A stretch of 64,000 nucleotides of DNA from Astrothelium macrocarpum (GCA_021030915.1 JAGEMR010000054.1:62001-126000), one strand, 5' to 3'. Numbered from the stretch's first letter, positions 32,839-46,710 are shown. The notes: generated by a model not told the origin, from the letters alone. Program-made: numbers and translations.

Positions 32839-33785
32839 ATGGATTCGGACAGGGCTCATATCCCACAGCAACCTAATTGGTTTATTGCATTTAGAATCAT
32901 ACAACTGGTCCTTACCGTCATTGTGTTGGCGCTGTCTTCGTATGGCCTATATTATATTGCCTGGAATGCTCTAATTATTGCTGTCTTTACGGTACGTTTT
33001 TTTCTTCTTTCATTTGATTATTTGTTGGCGGCTGATAAGTCTTACAGAGTGCTGTCGGCATTCCTGTACTCATCTGGGAGCTTGTTGCTATGACTTCTTC
33101 TCCCCGAGCCTACAACTACTGGGCTGTGCTCGCCTTTGAGATCTTCTTGGTCATCTTCTGGCTGGCTAGCTTCGCGGATGTGGCTGCGTTGACCAGTGAC
33201 ATCGCTGCTGCGACAACATACGCGGAAGCCTCTGATTTTCGGAGAAGATTAATGAAGCGCGACTTCTACTATTACTCGGAAATTTACGTTTCATATACAT
33301 ACTTCGTTATTCTGGCTGTAAATTCAGCTGTTGCAGCTGTCAATTGGTGAATTTCTTCAAACCAAGTTCTGCCTTTAACTTGACTGATCTCGTTCGATAG
33401 GGTAATGTACGTTGTCACAATTGTGCTCACAAGCATCTACATCAATCGTCACCGCCAAGCTGGCGGTCAAAATCGTCCAGTGGGGTTGACTACTTTCAAC
33501 GAGACAGCTGCACCAGCGTACTCGTCCGGCATTGTAGCCCCCGAAAAGGGCGCAACCCAGGATGTGTACACCTCAAACACTCAGATACCACAGCAGCAAC
33601 AGACATACGTTCAGACACAGGATCAGCAGCTGTACAATGTCCCACAGCAGCAGCAACAATACGTCACGACTGACCAGCAACAAACGTACATGTCGCCGCA
33701 GCAGCAAACTTATGCGCCCAGCCCGGTTCAGTCACAAGTGCAAAGCGATCAGTACCCAACCTATGCGGGGCATCAACAAGCTTGA
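32839..33785 (+). CDS. MARVEL-like four-helix membrane protein with Gln-rich tail
   Basis: Exons 32839-32991, 33048-33346 and 33401-33785; 278 residues. Four transmembrane segments: IAFRIIQLVLTVIVLALSSY, then LIIAVFTSAVGIPVLIWELV (joined across intron 1), YWAVLAFEIFLVIFWLASFA, and VILAVNSAVAAVNWVMYVVT (joined across intron 2). The layout of short N-terminus, four helices with an F/W..SFAD motif in TM3, and a cytosolic tail matches fungal MARVEL-domain proteins. The ~100 residue tail is rich in Gln/Tyr/Pro (runs of Q and YV-T repeats), suggesting a disordered, possibly self-associating region. Role unknown; relatives sit in plasma-membrane or endosomal domains. Confidence 0.82.
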
Positions 33786-35118
33786 TTCGAGAAGTTATAG
33801 TGCAGGTCTATGTCAATGTTGACCATGACGGGGACGATGTTCAGGCAATTTACCAAAGTTCAGCAATGATCTTTAGAGGGAGTCGGCCGCACCCAAATGC
33901 CATTTAGCTCGGGAGTAGGCGAAGCTGGTGTTAGTCAAGTAATTAGGCTTTTTCTTTTCTTCGGCTAGTGGAGTCCTTGGTGTCCAGGTGATTGATTTAG
34001 GTTGGTGGAGTTGGCGATGATACCTCTTACGCGAACTGTATCTTGATACTTCGGTCTATTGGAATCTGAAACGTCAACTAAAATTGTACGCAATGCAGCT
34101 TGGCGCTTGTAATTCTTCTTTCGGTTAAATGCTAAGCACAGTACCCACTTGCTCGACTGGGCAAGTTTCGGGTGGATAACGAGCATCACCGCCGCACCTT
34201 CGTAGTGATGCAGATCTCTAGACGTGGAACTCAGACACGTCTTAAAGGACTAATTGAGAGGATGGTATACCTGGTGCTTTTACGAATGTCGTAAAAGGAG
34301 TTCCTTGGGCCGAATTCTTATCGAAAAAGTGACCTGTCCAACTTGTTGGAGATGGTCTGAAGTATGCACAGCATTTGAACAAGTTCTAGTATCAGCTTTA
34401 AGGCCCAGAAGCGTCCCTGTTGGCTCATGTGAATGGGAGGGAATGACCGGCAACCGCTATTGAGGAATGATTTTGTAACAAGAAAAAGCCACCGATGTTC
34501 ACCGTGGTCTCACGGCTACAATTTGAATATTGCAATGTTCTCAAGCAGACATGAAAGTCGGTAGATGTCGCTGCTGTTTTCCCTCTGCATCCATTAGCAT
34601 GGAAGACTGAGGCCACAAGCTCAGTTATTCTGTGGAATATAGTGCTTGTAACTTTAGCTTCGATATTCTTTAATAAAACTAACGTGATCATCTTGATATG
34701 CTAGATTTGTCTTTTAAGTCGTTACATATTCATTGTTCACCAGTGTTGACATGGTGATTTAGGCGCGTAGGTAGGGACGGTGGGCGGATGGATTAAGTAC
34801 CCGGGTACACTACAAAGGTGGGCGGGGCGGAGGTGTGGGGGTTGCTTTTCCGGAGCGGAATGTACACCGGAACTCTGGTCATCATAAGCGGAGCTTAGGA
34901 TACATGCCGCTTACCTCCCTCTACACGCTTTCAACAAGGATCGCCGTTCTTATCTTTCCCGATGAACTCTCCAAATGCCTTGTACGCTGTCGGCGAACGC
35001 ATTATTTTGCTCTAGCTGCTGGAGTCTGGGCTGCGCGACAGCCGCGCGTGGGTTTGGTGGAGGAGGGTTGGTCTAGTTAGGCTCGTAGCAGCCATGCTTC
35101 TGGGTCTACGGTGCCGCC
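33786..35118. other. 1.3 kb spacer upstream of FMP27
   Basis: No gene recognised. A 7 bp-stem inverted repeat lies at 34220-34242 (AGACGTG...CACGTCT, 9 nt loop). The last ~300 bp should include the FMP27 promoter. Confidence 0.45.
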
Positions 35119-38100
35119 ATGCAGATTCCGAGCCTCTATTTCCTCCTAGCTTCGGCTCTTCTATTCTACCTCGGTACTTTCTTGTTATTTGCGATCCTCC
35201 GAGTGATTACCGGCATATCCATCCAACGAGTTGGATTCTCGAGTCTGCGCCGCATCTCATTCTCACCGAAAGAAGGAATCAGAATTGATATAAGGGGACT
35301 TGGTTGGTCGTTACATCGACCAACTTTTGCTCAGCCAACATGGGTATCTGTCGTGTTGAGTGAGCTGAACATTACCATCGATTTGAAGCTGCTAGGATCA
35401 CAAAGGCGCAACTCTACAGGCCATCGCAGGGGCCTCAATGGGTCAGCAAAACCGAGCTCCTTACCGCAGACGCCTCCTCACTCGCCCACACTTAGCGAAA
35501 GCGGATCGCTGGACGAGTCAGGAGCATGGGATGAACAAAGAAGTCGCACCTGGGAGCAGTTAATGGATCTGAAAGAGAAAATAAAGCGTTTGCATCGGAA
35601 GATACGATGGATTCGGATGATAGACGTTGTTGCGACAGCCTCTACTTTTGTCCTTGTCGATGTTGGAGCGGTCCAGGTTGGGAACTTCACAATGGCCGTA
35701 GATACAAGGCGGAGGACTGTTGATAGGACACGTCTGTTTCAACACAAGAAAGCAAAGACGAGCGCTCAGCAACCTGCAGAATGGATCTTTACTGTACGAT
35801 CAGTTCTGTTCACCCCGGAAGGCAAGGACTCATCCGAAATCCTGGACCACTGCACGCTCAATGTTCATGGTTTTCTCTACCAGGAGCTTGACGGTCTGCG
35901 CGACGCTTCTGTTGCACTTAAACTGGGTCGTGTGAATTTGCCTTATGATGATATAAATTGGTGCATGGACGAGATAAAGCATATTCGTAATGTTTATGGG
36001 CGACAGACAATGAGTACAAGCGACGTTTCTCTAAATGAGGTCATGGATGAACTTGAGCAACCAGGAAGTCGGGAAGAGCGCATAGTTCGGACTGTATCAG
36101 ACTCACGAGAATTTTTCAGCTCAATTCTTCGGGGAATACACGAAATCCAATTTGCAATCAGTGTTTTCGGCATCGCGCGAAAAGTGCCAATGGTCAGATC
36201 CAAACGCCCTGTCTATGTCAACGCCTCAATGAAGGAGCTCAGCCTAGATGTTCTTCGTTTGGACCCTAAGAGCCCTGTTCATCGGATGTATTTCTCACCT
36301 GATGATATTGCGCATCAAGCTCTTATTTCAGTTATTGGCATATCAGTTGGCGTAGATGATGGGCATGAACTACCAGATCGTCTTCTTTACATTCCAATGG
36401 CAACAGCGACTATGCGAACAACGTTACCTTCGAAGACCATTCAGATAACAGAAGGGCAAGGGAAAACATATGACGAACGGAATACCAACATTCTCTATGC
36501 CAATCTTGTCTTTACTTCTCCATCCGTAGATTTCGATCCCAAGCATCTGCCAATGGTCTTGGCAGTAATTCAAGCACGCAAAACCGAATTTGGCGGAAAA
36601 CGCCAGCATTCCAATGGAAGACACCGTCTGATTTCTCGCCTCTTACCAAAGGCTAGTGTCAAAATATCCATCCATGAGCCCGTTATTCGCGTTTCTTTAC
36701 CACCTCAGCGCGCTGGCCCCGGTGAGGATGACGATTATGATCTGCTTATAGCAACAATGTCATTGGTCTCACTTGACATAGATTCTTCGCACTCATCCAC
36801 CGGAGAGTCACATTATCGCATTACTTCAAACCTTCGTATTACTTCACATCATTTGTTTTATCAGACGAGCATCAACGATAGGCACAATGTCCTGCTGACA
36901 GATACCATGGAGCTCAAGGTTCAAATTTCTGCTACACCTGATATATCAGTCATGGCTGAAGGAAACATGAAAACCCTCTCCATGTATATGGTTAGACCAG
37001 AGATATGCGAGGGTGTACGTCAAATCCTAGGGCATTGGCGAGCGGATACATTGGCAAGACGAGACCAAAATGTACGTTCTTATCCGAAACAGAGCTTCAT
37101 TCGAGATATGCCTTTGTGGTTACGGCATTTCCATTTCTCAGGCTCCGACGTCACAGTTGAGGTTGCTGGATATGATCCAAAAGTTTCCAACGCCGCCCGT
37201 GGCTTTACGTTACAGCTTGCATCCTGGAACACTGAATACAAATCAGACCGTACGGATGATATGACGATGTTTTCGCCTACGCGGCGAGCCGTAAGCAGCA
37301 TTCGCCGTACTGACGAATCGTCGAGAGCGACATCTCCATCTCCAGTACGCAAGAGGCAGGGCAGCATAACTGATGGACGACGTATGGCTGTACATTTACA
37401 AGGACTTGACGGTCATGTTTTGGAGTCTTTGGAGACTCCCGAACCAGATCCATTCTTCTCGATGCCTCGCTTCGAAGTCGCATTCTCAACTTCAACCGAC
37501 ATGCAGGGTCCAGTCTTTCATATCAATTCTATGGCTCGAGAAGTCTATGCGCAGTATTCTTTATCCAGACACTATGCCCTGGGAGTTGCCACTATGGTTC
37601 TGCGAAACACCTTCACCAAGCTAGCTGAGCCATCGTTCCAAAGATCCCCGTCTTATCCACTGAGCCCACAGAATACGATTAACCCTTTTGATAGCAAGAC
37701 ACAAAACTTAAACATACAAAGCACTCCAACAGGGCCCCAAGAAATAACGATAATCGATTTTAGGTCCACACTCCTTCAGCTCAAAGCGACCATGCCTGCA
37801 GATCCGCCTTTGATGATTCAGATTTACGGACTTGAAGTTGGACGACACAGATGGTCCTTGCCCTTCTTTCGAACAAAACTCACGCGTCTGTATGCACGAT
37901 CACCCAAAATCAAGGAGTCCTGGTCCCGTATCGTCAGTCTGAAGACATTCCGACTGGATCTCCGCGAACAGCGCCGGAAGCACGGGAATAGCATTATCCA
38001 AGAACGAACTGTTGACATCGCCACTGAAGCAATTCGAATTGGGATACCTCATCAACTGGTCATCCATACAATCTTTGACAACATCACGAATGTGGTAAAG

Positions 38101-41100
38101 ACAACAAAACAATTGCACCACCGTTTCAAAACAAACTCGGACGAAGACGTTTTACAAAAAGCACCTGAAGGACCAAAGTGCGTTCCAAAAATATCTCTCC
38201 GAAGTCAGATCTTTGTATTTGAAATCGAGGATGACTCTTTTGAATGGAAGCTTGGTACGATTTACCGATTAGGTCTCATCGAGCAGCAACAACGTCTTGC
38301 TCGTGAAGAGGCCTTCAAATTGAAGATCAAAGCACTTGAGCCAAATGACACCAAGAAGGGTGTGCGCAGAGGCAAGAGCAATGTCCGAAGTCAATCGAAA
38401 TCAGGTGCAGATGACCAGCAAGAGAAAGCCAAAGCCGATGCTAACACTTCAAAACCTCGCCGACGCTCTACCTCTCCCTCTGGGAGGTATGGCAGACGCA
38501 TGCGTTACGATGCAGATGGCAAATGCGGCCTCAGTGGAGATGCGAGGAGAAATATCCAGCAAGCACAAGAGCGCCTAAACATGCACAATTCTCAAAGTTG
38601 GAAAAAGCGCATTGACCGTGGTGTCAAATTTCAAAACCGCGCCATGCAAGATATCCGATCAATGCTGTATGGTGTGGACGAAATGCCGGATGACATCGAA
38701 CAGAAAGAGACAATTCTCGAAATACCGCATCGGCCTGCATTGGCGGCGCTCGTAATCAGCGATTTTGGTGTCATTATTGACAGACCATCATTCCCAATCC
38801 AGCAGTATCCCGAATTTCTATATACAATTGGGAAAGGAATGCCGAAGGATATGCAGTACGGCCTTTTGGTTCCAATGAATCTTAATATCAGCATGGGAGA
38901 AGTTCGCGCTACTTTGCGCGATTACCCGCTTCCAATGCTACACGTACCGGCCATTCGGCCAGGCCAGTCTCCTCGATTGCCGAGTTTATCATTGAAGACC
39001 GACTTTGTCGTCGCCGAGGAGTTTAGAGGTGAAGAATCCACCAGACATGTGCAGGTTACCGTTGTCCCACCAGAACCGAAAGCCAGCGAGGACGGAAGCA
39101 AAGGTCTAATCTTTGACATTCCACGTACAGTATCCCCTGTCAAGACGTTTTCCGATGTTAAGATAGATGTAAATACAAGCGCTGCAACTTGCTTCACCTG
39201 GGGAACTTCTTACCAGCCAGCCATTCAGGACATGATGCAAGTGATTGAAGGGTTCACAAAACCGCCCGTGGATCCTTCAGAAAGGGTAGGCTTCTGGGAC
39301 AAAATCAGACTTAATTTTCATTCGCGAGTCAACGTTGCTTGGAAGGGTGATGGAGACGTGCATTTGATTTTGAAAGGTACAAGCAATTGATTTAATGGCA
39401 TTGGCTTTGGCTAACCTTGACAAGGTTCTCGAGACCCATATATGGTAACCCAACAGGGCGCTGGCTTTGTTATGTGTTGGCGCAGCGACGTACGATGGAG
39501 CATCTGCGAAGATCCTGATCCCCGAAAATTCATGACCGTTACTAGTGGCGATTATGTCTTAGCCGTTCCGGACTTCAGTCACTATGCGCGACAAGCTCGA
39601 GCCGTAGAAAAGGGCGAGAATGAAAGCATAAGTTCCTCTGCCTCTGGCGCCCGAACGGGGCAAATGTTTAAAAAGGTGGTCATGAAGCTGTCTGGAAATG
39701 TGCAGTGGTTGGCGGGTTTGGTTTTTGAAAGAGATATCGATGGCGGTCATCGGTCCTTTGACTTCAAGCCGCACTATGAAGTTGTCTTGAAGAATCCTAA
39801 TCAGTCCAACAACCCACTACCACCAGATTATGATGCTTACCGAGGCTTTCGAAGCCACCATATCCACATGTCGGTTGGAATCGCAGCTCCGATGGACCGC
39901 GACTGGTCCTTTACAAACCTCAAGCCTTCATCGAATTATAATAGCATTCATCTGACCCCGCGCCTGTTCACTCACTTCTTCAGTTGGTGGTCAATGTTTC
40001 AAGGTGCAATGTCGTTACCCGTTCGACAGGGGAATCTCTGGCCCGGCCCTGAGAAATCAAGTAAAAAATTTGGACGTCATCTCGCAACGATGAAATACAA
40101 TTTTCTTCTGTCGCCTGTGTTCCTTAGTCACATATACAAACACAAAGACGCGGAAGAATATGACTCCAGTATTGTCTCGGCTACCGGCATCAAGATGCGC
40201 TTAGACAGCTTCATGCTTGATCTGCATCAGCGGCGTGAAGAGTTTCGAATGACAATTCCCGGCATCAACAAGCAAAACAAAACAAGCAGGATGAAAATCA
40301 ACCAATGTCAGCTCGACTTCATTTCGGCTGATTTTCGAGCTGTATCAGCCTCAATCAAGGGCACAACGGTCAGTGATGTCGAGAATGCGGCCGATGAAAC
40401 AATAGCGTCTCTTGGTCAGGGTGATTCACCCGTTACACCGGATATGTCTCGATTCGAGATTCCAGACAAGGACTTTGCGTGGATTGATATGGATGACTTT
40501 ATTGAGCTTGACTGGATTCTGCCTGTTCAACATCAACCGGAAACGAAAATACTTCCGCTGGCTTACGCACCTAGATTCTCGTACTTTCGGCAGACAGACC
40601 ATCAACATGCAAAGGCTTCGAATGCTGAGAAACTTAGTTCATTCGGGAATGAGGCAACCCATTTCTGCGTCATGTCAGCCAAGAATGATCCACGGCGAGT
40701 TCAAGTTGATCTAATTGATGAACGACTGCGACAAATCGCCGAGCAATTAAGTCAAAATGAACGATCTATTGGCGAAACAGAACTACAGGTCATCCGTGAA
40801 ACCAATGATTCGCCACAAAAATTAAAAGACGAGCTGGAGATGCTTCAGCAGCACAGTACAGCCCTGAGACGAAAACAAGAGTATCTCGAAGCCATGCGTC
40901 AAACATTGCGGAACAGACTCGACAATGACGATAAAAGAGCCGTTCCCGATCCCAATACGTCGGAGGAATGGTTTGAGGCCAGAGTACAACCAGAAGAAGA
41001 CGGATACATTAGTAGTGCGGATTCTGCACCACTGGCTGATTACACGAGCGACTTCAACAATCGATTCATAGTCCACAATGCGCAGATCAAGTGGAACAAC

Positions 41101-44100
41101 AGCTTGAGAAATATCATCTTACGATACATCCACCAAGTTAGTCAGAGAAGAGGTTTCGTGTATTACATGTCACGTCGCGCTGTCAAATTCATATCAGACA
41201 TTTTGGACGAGCAAAAGCAGTCTAGAGCAGCAACTGGTGTCCATCCAACGCCTGGGAAACATCATTCTGAACCCGCAACGCCGGGAATTTTGAGTGACGA
41301 GGACGATGGTAACATTCGAGATCGTATCGAGCAGCTGCTGAGCGATGCGAAGAAGTTTGTGGATGCAGATGATCCAGATGATTCTCCAACTGAGAGCTCT
41401 AACAAGAGACATGACGGCGACAATATGGACAAGGACATTGCGACCGATTTTACGCCTCAAAACAGTTATCATGTTCGTCTCATTGCACCCCAAATTCAGC
41501 TTCAGAGCGAGAAGAGCCCAAAATCTGCAGTCCTCGTTACAGCAAAAGGCATGCAGCTCAAAGTCATTCAGATCATGGACAAAGATCGTGTCACCGATGA
41601 TGTTAGTGGTCTTGTGCAACGTCGTTTCGCGGCGGCAATGGACAGTGTGCAGTTCTTTGTGACTAGTACGAAAACATTCTCTACGGAATATCTGCATTTG
41701 TACTCGGGCAAACGCTATGGAACTGCTGCAGGAGCTTCTTGGCCACCGTGGGTCCCTCTTGAAGTCATGTTCGAGTTCCACGTCAACCCTTATGGTTTTC
41801 ATCGTGTCGTGCAACGAACATCCGCAAGTCTACGCTACGACAAATACAACACTCTTCGTCTCAAATACAACGATGATGTGACTGGAGCGGCGGAGTCAGG
41901 ACAAGAAGATGACGTCGAGAATCCAGAAAGTCGCATGGATCATCTCTGGATCGAATTTCCCAATCTTCGGGCCATTTGCGACTCTGCACAATATTATGCA
42001 ATGTACGTTATCGTTATGGATCTGCTTATGTATAGCGAGCCGCTTGAGAAGACAAGAAGTGAGCGTCTGGAGAAGATCATGCTGGCATCAGACTTTAGCG
42101 ACCTGACTGGCGCACCAGAGATGGTCATCATGCTACAAGAACGAATAAGACAACTTGAAGAGATCAAGATGCATTTTCAAATCAATGAAAAATACCTGGA
42201 TAAGCGAGGATGGCAAGATCGGATAGCGATTGATCAAGATCTGGCTATCTGCGAAGATGAGTTGTTTTTCATGATGAAGGCCATTACAACGTCCCAACGT
42301 AGAAGCGACGACAAGGGACCGGATGCCCAATCCAATGGATTATTGCGCTGGTATCTCTCAGCGTCTGAGATTGCTTGGCATCTTGTCCGCGGAAAGAATG
42401 AATCGCTTCTCGAATTTCAACTCCGAAATGCCTCATACGAACGGACTGACAACAATGACGGCTCGAACTATAACAATGTGCAGATTGAAAGTATGAATGG
42501 GCTCAATTTACTACCAGATGCACTCTATCCAGAGATAATTAAGCCCTATGTTGATACTGCAAAGTCGATGTCTGAATCACACAACACCAAGATGCTACGA
42601 GTTCATTGGTATATGCTTGAAGCTATTGCAGGAATACCCGTTGTCGACCACTTCGAAATCAATCTCATCCCGCTCAAGGTTCAACTAGAAAGAGAAGTCG
42701 GTTCAAAACTTTTCGAATACGTCTTTCCTGGTGTGAATGCTAACGCTCCTGAAAGTGGTGGCTCTTCTACGGGTGGATTTTCTCCATTCATGATCAAACA
42801 CATGCAGCCTGCTCTTGATGAGGAAGATGATGGTGAAACGGAAGGCCATCACACCGCCAATGGTCTGTCACATGGTTCTCCTGCCGGTAGCAGTCCCGAT
42901 TTTGGTGGAGACGGTAGAGGCCATGGTTCTCTCGAGATGCGTCTCCAGCCAACACTCTCGCTCCCCGACAAACGACCTAGAACCGCGGGAAGTGCGCACA
43001 AGAATGGCCGAGAGACTAGCCATCGCTTAGGCATCTTCAGCCACAGCAACCGATCTAGATCGTCAACTCCACGCGGATTCGGACCTCACAATAAGGTAAC
43101 TTCTACCGATAGTCTCTCATCCCTCTCGCGCTCCAAACATGACCGTAATTCCCCGAATATAAACCAAACAGCGGAGAGTAGCAGCGGAACCACCGATCGC
43201 TCACGGCCTTCACATTTCCTACAGCGTTCCACCTCTAAGGAAAACAAGGGGAAAGACCGCAATTCACAGCGCTCTGATGACCTAACGCAAATGATAACTC
43301 GAGCATCCAACTACATGACGCTTGCCTACTTCAAAGTCACCTCTGTTGTTTTGTGCTTATCCTACAAAGGCAAAGGTCAACGCAATATTGAGGATGTGCA
43401 CGACCTAGTGTTCCGCATGCCAACAGTTGAATATCGCAACAAAACATGGAGTAATCTGGATCTTGCCCTTCAACTGAAGAAGGATGTGATTCGTGCACTA
43501 ATTAGTCACGCAGGTGCGATAGTGGGGAACAAACTTAGCCATCATCGGCCAAACAAGGCGCAACAAAGTCGGCTTCGTGAGATCGCGAATTCGAGCACGT
43601 TTTTAGCAAGTGGCGAGTGGAATTCTCCAGGCAGTGAGGAGCACATAAGTGCACGTAGCCATCCGCTTGAAGATGAAGACGATGATACCTTGAGTATGAC
43701 ATTCAGTACCAGCGAGCCACGTCCAAGCTTTGCAAGCAGTGGCAGAGTCAGGCAGGGAAACCCCATGCGCACGGATTCATGGGGAAGCAGCTTGAACAGC
43801 GGAAACAGCACCCCGTCCATCTTTGGGACCCAGACGCCCAGGCGATCTCAGAGCCTGCATTCAAGTTCCAGTGTTGTCGAAGGCCTTTCAGCCAACACTC
43901 AAGTAACACCCTCTGGCTCTGCAGGCGCTCGAATGACGAACAATCAGCGGGCAGCAAGTGTTGGTGCCGACAGCGTGAACACCAACTTCCAGCCTAACAT
44001 TGGCAGTGCAAATCGCAATGCACCAGGCTTAGGAATCCACCTGACCCCAGCAACTCCGACGGACGGGTCAGGCCTACAAGAAGGTCAAGAAAATGGGTTT

Positions 44101-44360
44101 GGCAGCGGGCGAGCAAATTCATCCGGCACGGGTACGAATCTACTGAGTAGAAGGCTGTCGGGATTGAGCCAGCGATTAGGATCGAGGCAGAGTGAGACGC
44201 CAAGTGGTGCGGAGGATGAGAACGAGGCGAGGTAAGTCAAAGACCGACGAATGGTCGTTCTGTAGTGGATTTGAAAGCTAATGGCGAACGTAGTACGAGA
44301 AGGAAGAGCAAGCTCCTCTTGGGGAGCAAAAAATTCTTAAATTCGATTCCGCACCCGTGA
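35119..44360 (+). CDS. FMP27: FMP27/Hobbit-type bridge-like lipid transfer protein
   Basis: Exons 35119-39376, 39425-44231 and 44294-44360; 3043 residues. The ATG sits in a strong context (gccgccATG) and opens with one transmembrane helix (LYFLLASALLFYLGTFLLFAI), then RIDIRGLGWSLHRPT. All three named Fmp27 motifs are present: GFWDK (residue ~1391, followed by the intron that restores LKGSRDPYMVTQQGAGFV), SW (FFSWWSMFQ, ~1606) and WPP (GASWPPWVPLEVMF, ~2192). A predicted coiled coil lies at the RLRQIAEQLSQNE...RRKQEYLEAMRQTL part. The C-terminal ~450 residues are Ser-rich and disordered before a basic end (TRRKSKLLLGSKKF). Family members form a long hydrophobic groove of RBG repeats that moves phospholipids at ER-plasma membrane contacts. 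Confidence 0.95.
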
Positions 44361-45153
44361 TAGGGTATTCATCCACGATCGTTTTCCATTGGAGTCTCTT
44401 TGTTCCAAGCTTGACGATGTGCGGTTTGCGTGTTCCAGTTGGGGTTTAGGGATGATAAACTGGAGCGCGGTTTGGATTCCCGATAGAGACCATAGAGCGG
44501 GATGGGATGGTGATTCTGACTCGTCGTCACTTGGGCATTTCCCTTCTTGTGTAAATAGCATTACGGATTGTGTGATGGATGATGCCTGTAAATATTATTG
44601 TAATGCGAGAAATTCCAGCCTCGCATCCGTCACACCTGTGCATTGCAGAATGGGAGGACTATATGCTTAACCCCAAATAACGCTTTGTCCTCATTTCCAA
44701 TTCTTCAAAGATTAGACAAGAATTCTGGTGAACGAATGTCTCCACTGTTTAGCGTTCTCCACACTACAAGTGTACCTGTGCATCCTTCTCGTTACCAGTT
44801 CCACGGATTATCTGACTACTTGCATTTAATTTACGACTATGCTTCATTCCGTCTTACTCTCACCCGCTAAGGCTAGCAGACACTAGACGCAATGGACCCC
44901 TATCAAACCATGAGCTTTGGGGGACGTACATGCCCTATATTGCAGATAGAATGTTTCTTGACTCCAAGATCGATCTCCTCAAGTGCGATGTTCCTGCCTC
45001 GTGCGCACAGCCAATCATGACTCACCGAACCTCGTATTTAACATTTTCTTCGCAGGTCATGCCAAAGTCCAATTTCTATAGACCCTCTCTATCTTATGAG
45101 CTTTTCAAATAAGTCTAGTCTAGAATACATTTCCATTATCACGCACAAGCAAA
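44361..45153. other. Intergenic, ~0.8 kb
   Basis: 3' region of FMP27 and promoter of the GNAT gene. No further gene seen. Confidence 0.5.
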
Positions 45154-45729
45154 ATGACAGATGTCTCTGCCTCTCCGAAATTCCCACCAGAACCAATCGT
45201 TTCGCTCGAGCATGGCATCACGATTCGACCTTACCACACCACGGCTGACGTCGCACCTTCTGTTCATCATGCCAACAATCCTCAAGTAGTCAAATACATG
45301 GCCAGCTCTTTCCCACACCCTTATACCATTGAGTCGGCTCAGTCCTGGATAGCGCATGTTCAATCTGACCCTCGTCCGCTACATTTCGTCATCGCCAAAG
45401 ACGACATACTGGTCGGCGCCATCGGACTCAAGCCAATGAGCGATATGCACGCTCGTACGACGGTAATTGGGTACTGGATTGGAGAGGAGCATTGGGGCCA
45501 AGGGATTGGGAAGCGGGCGGTGAGAGCCTTTACAACCTGGACCTTCAAGGAATTCCCCGACATTGAGCGCATCGAAGCTGAGATCTACGAGGGTAATGTG
45601 GGTAGCGAAAAGGTGTTACTAGGAAGTGGTTATGTATTTGAGGCGAAGAAGAGGAAACGAGCCTATAAAAACGGTGTTTTCTACGACGAAAAAGTCTTTG
45701 CAGTATTGAGGGAAGAGTGGCGAGGATAA
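45154..45729 (+). CDS. GNAT acetyltransferase, RimJ/RimL type
   Basis: Single exon, 191 residues. GNAT core: ITIRPYHTTADVAPSVHHAN, HFVIAKDDILVGAIGLKP, then IGYWIGEEHWGQGIGKRAVR with the acetyl-CoA pyrophosphate loop Q-G-I-G-K, and ERIEAEIYEGNVGSEKVLLG followed by YVFEAKKRKRAYKNG. This layout is of the Acetyltransf_3 group, which acetylates N-termini, small amines or antibiotics; the substrate cannot be told. The last ~55 bp of the gene recur 2.9 kb downstream at 48651-48706. Confidence 0.9.
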   Translation: MTDVSASPKFPPEPIVSLEHGITIRPYHTTADVAPSVHHANNPQVVKYMASSFPHPYTIESAQSWIAHVQSDPRPLHFVIAKDDILVGAIGLKPMSDMHARTTVIGYWIGEEHWGQGIGKRAVRAFTTWTFKEFPDIERIEAEIYEGNVGSEKVLLGSGYVFEAKKRKRAYKNGVFYDEKVFAVLREEWRG

Positions 45730-46303
45730 ATGTAGCTTCAATACGATTGTCATTGCAAGTACCTTGTCACCTTAGCTGTCACTCTTCGCAGACGAGACAA
45801 GGATTCGGTGCTCCACTTAATAGATTTGGATGAGCTAAGTCAGGTGACTTACAAGCGTTCGATCTGGTTCATAAGGCTTATTTAAACTCAATATTGGCAC
45901 TATACCCGATCCCTTTCCACAGTGGCGACGCAATTGTAAACCACCGCAAATTTGCAGGGCAGCGAAAGCATTTTTCCCCATTCTTTGGATCCACGAGAGT
46001 CTCTGAATCTAGCCTGATCAGAAAGGTAGACAGCGATCAAAACGATAGCTGCGAACAAGATCAGTCACGTGATCAGCGTCACTCACGTCGCGGTGTTGAG
46101 TCCTAAATTTATCCACCTCAAAGCGAAGTAACTTAGCCGGAGGTTTGAAATATGGCAATCGTCTGCGTTCTACCTTACGCCAGCAACCTAGCGAGATCCC
46201 TTCGAACGGATGATTTGCACGCAAATACATTGGCGTTTCCGGATCTCTTCTAGCAGTCTTTGAGAACTTTGAGGTTTGCAATGCTTGCAACCGATGCCGT
46301 CAC
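45730..46303. other. Intergenic, ~0.6 kb
   Basis: GNAT 3' side up to MITE copy C. It includes a perfect GATCACGTGATC-type palindrome near 46062-46074. No gene recognised. Confidence 0.45.
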
Positions 46304-46534
46304 CAGTGGGTGCAATGAGAAATGTCACTCGCGAAAGATATCATTCGCCGCAGGCCTCGTCGGAAGGACCCCATACCATTCTGAACAATGACAAATCATA
46401 GACAATCCATCAATAATGTGTTGATAAAAAAAATTCTCAATTTTTTTCTCTATTTTTGTTGAGGGTCTCCCGAGGTCTGCGGTGAATGATATCTTTCGCA
46501 TTCCCGGGTGACATTTCTTTTTGCAGCCACTGGT
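46304..46534 (-). mobile_element. MITE copy C (~231 bp, inverted relative to A)
   Basis: Starts accagtgggtgcaatgagaaa and ends ttgcagccactggt; the outer 8 bp are perfect inverted repeats. Its interior matches the reverse complement of copy A, including gaccccataccattctgaacaatg. It is the best preserved copy at both tips. No clear target-site duplication is visible. Confidence 0.87.
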
Positions 46535-46554
46535 CGGGCCAATCTCTAAAAAAT

Positions 46555-46710
46555 GGCCCCCTCCCCGTCTGAGTAAAAGGGAGCCGAAATTGACACACGG
46601 GGTACCACCACCAAATTTAGCGGGCTTTGAAGCTTCGGAATTTGCTGAATTTGGTGGGGTGAGCCGTGTGTCAATTTCGGCTCCCTTTTTCTCAGACGGA
46701 GAGCCCCCGA
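46555..46710. repeat. ~156 bp palindromic (fold-back) element
   Basis: The two arms meet at a GAAGCTTC centre (46629-46636). Both contain ccgtctgag.aaaagggagc and cgaaattgacacacgg in opposite orientation, then the ccaccaaatt.a block. Near the centre the arms differ almost only by transitions (C/T, G/A). It would fold into one long hairpin. It is unrelated to the MITE family by sequence and ends 64 bp before the start codon of the following gene. Confidence 0.85.

Noticed and set aside
34220..34242. 7 bp-stem inverted repeat as a terminator
   Set aside because: Not followed by a T run or adjacent to a gene end; short stems like this arise by chance in 64 kb.
41194..41814. 206-codon minus frame inside FMP27
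   Set aside because: Antisense to conserved FMP27 coding sequence including the WPP motif.
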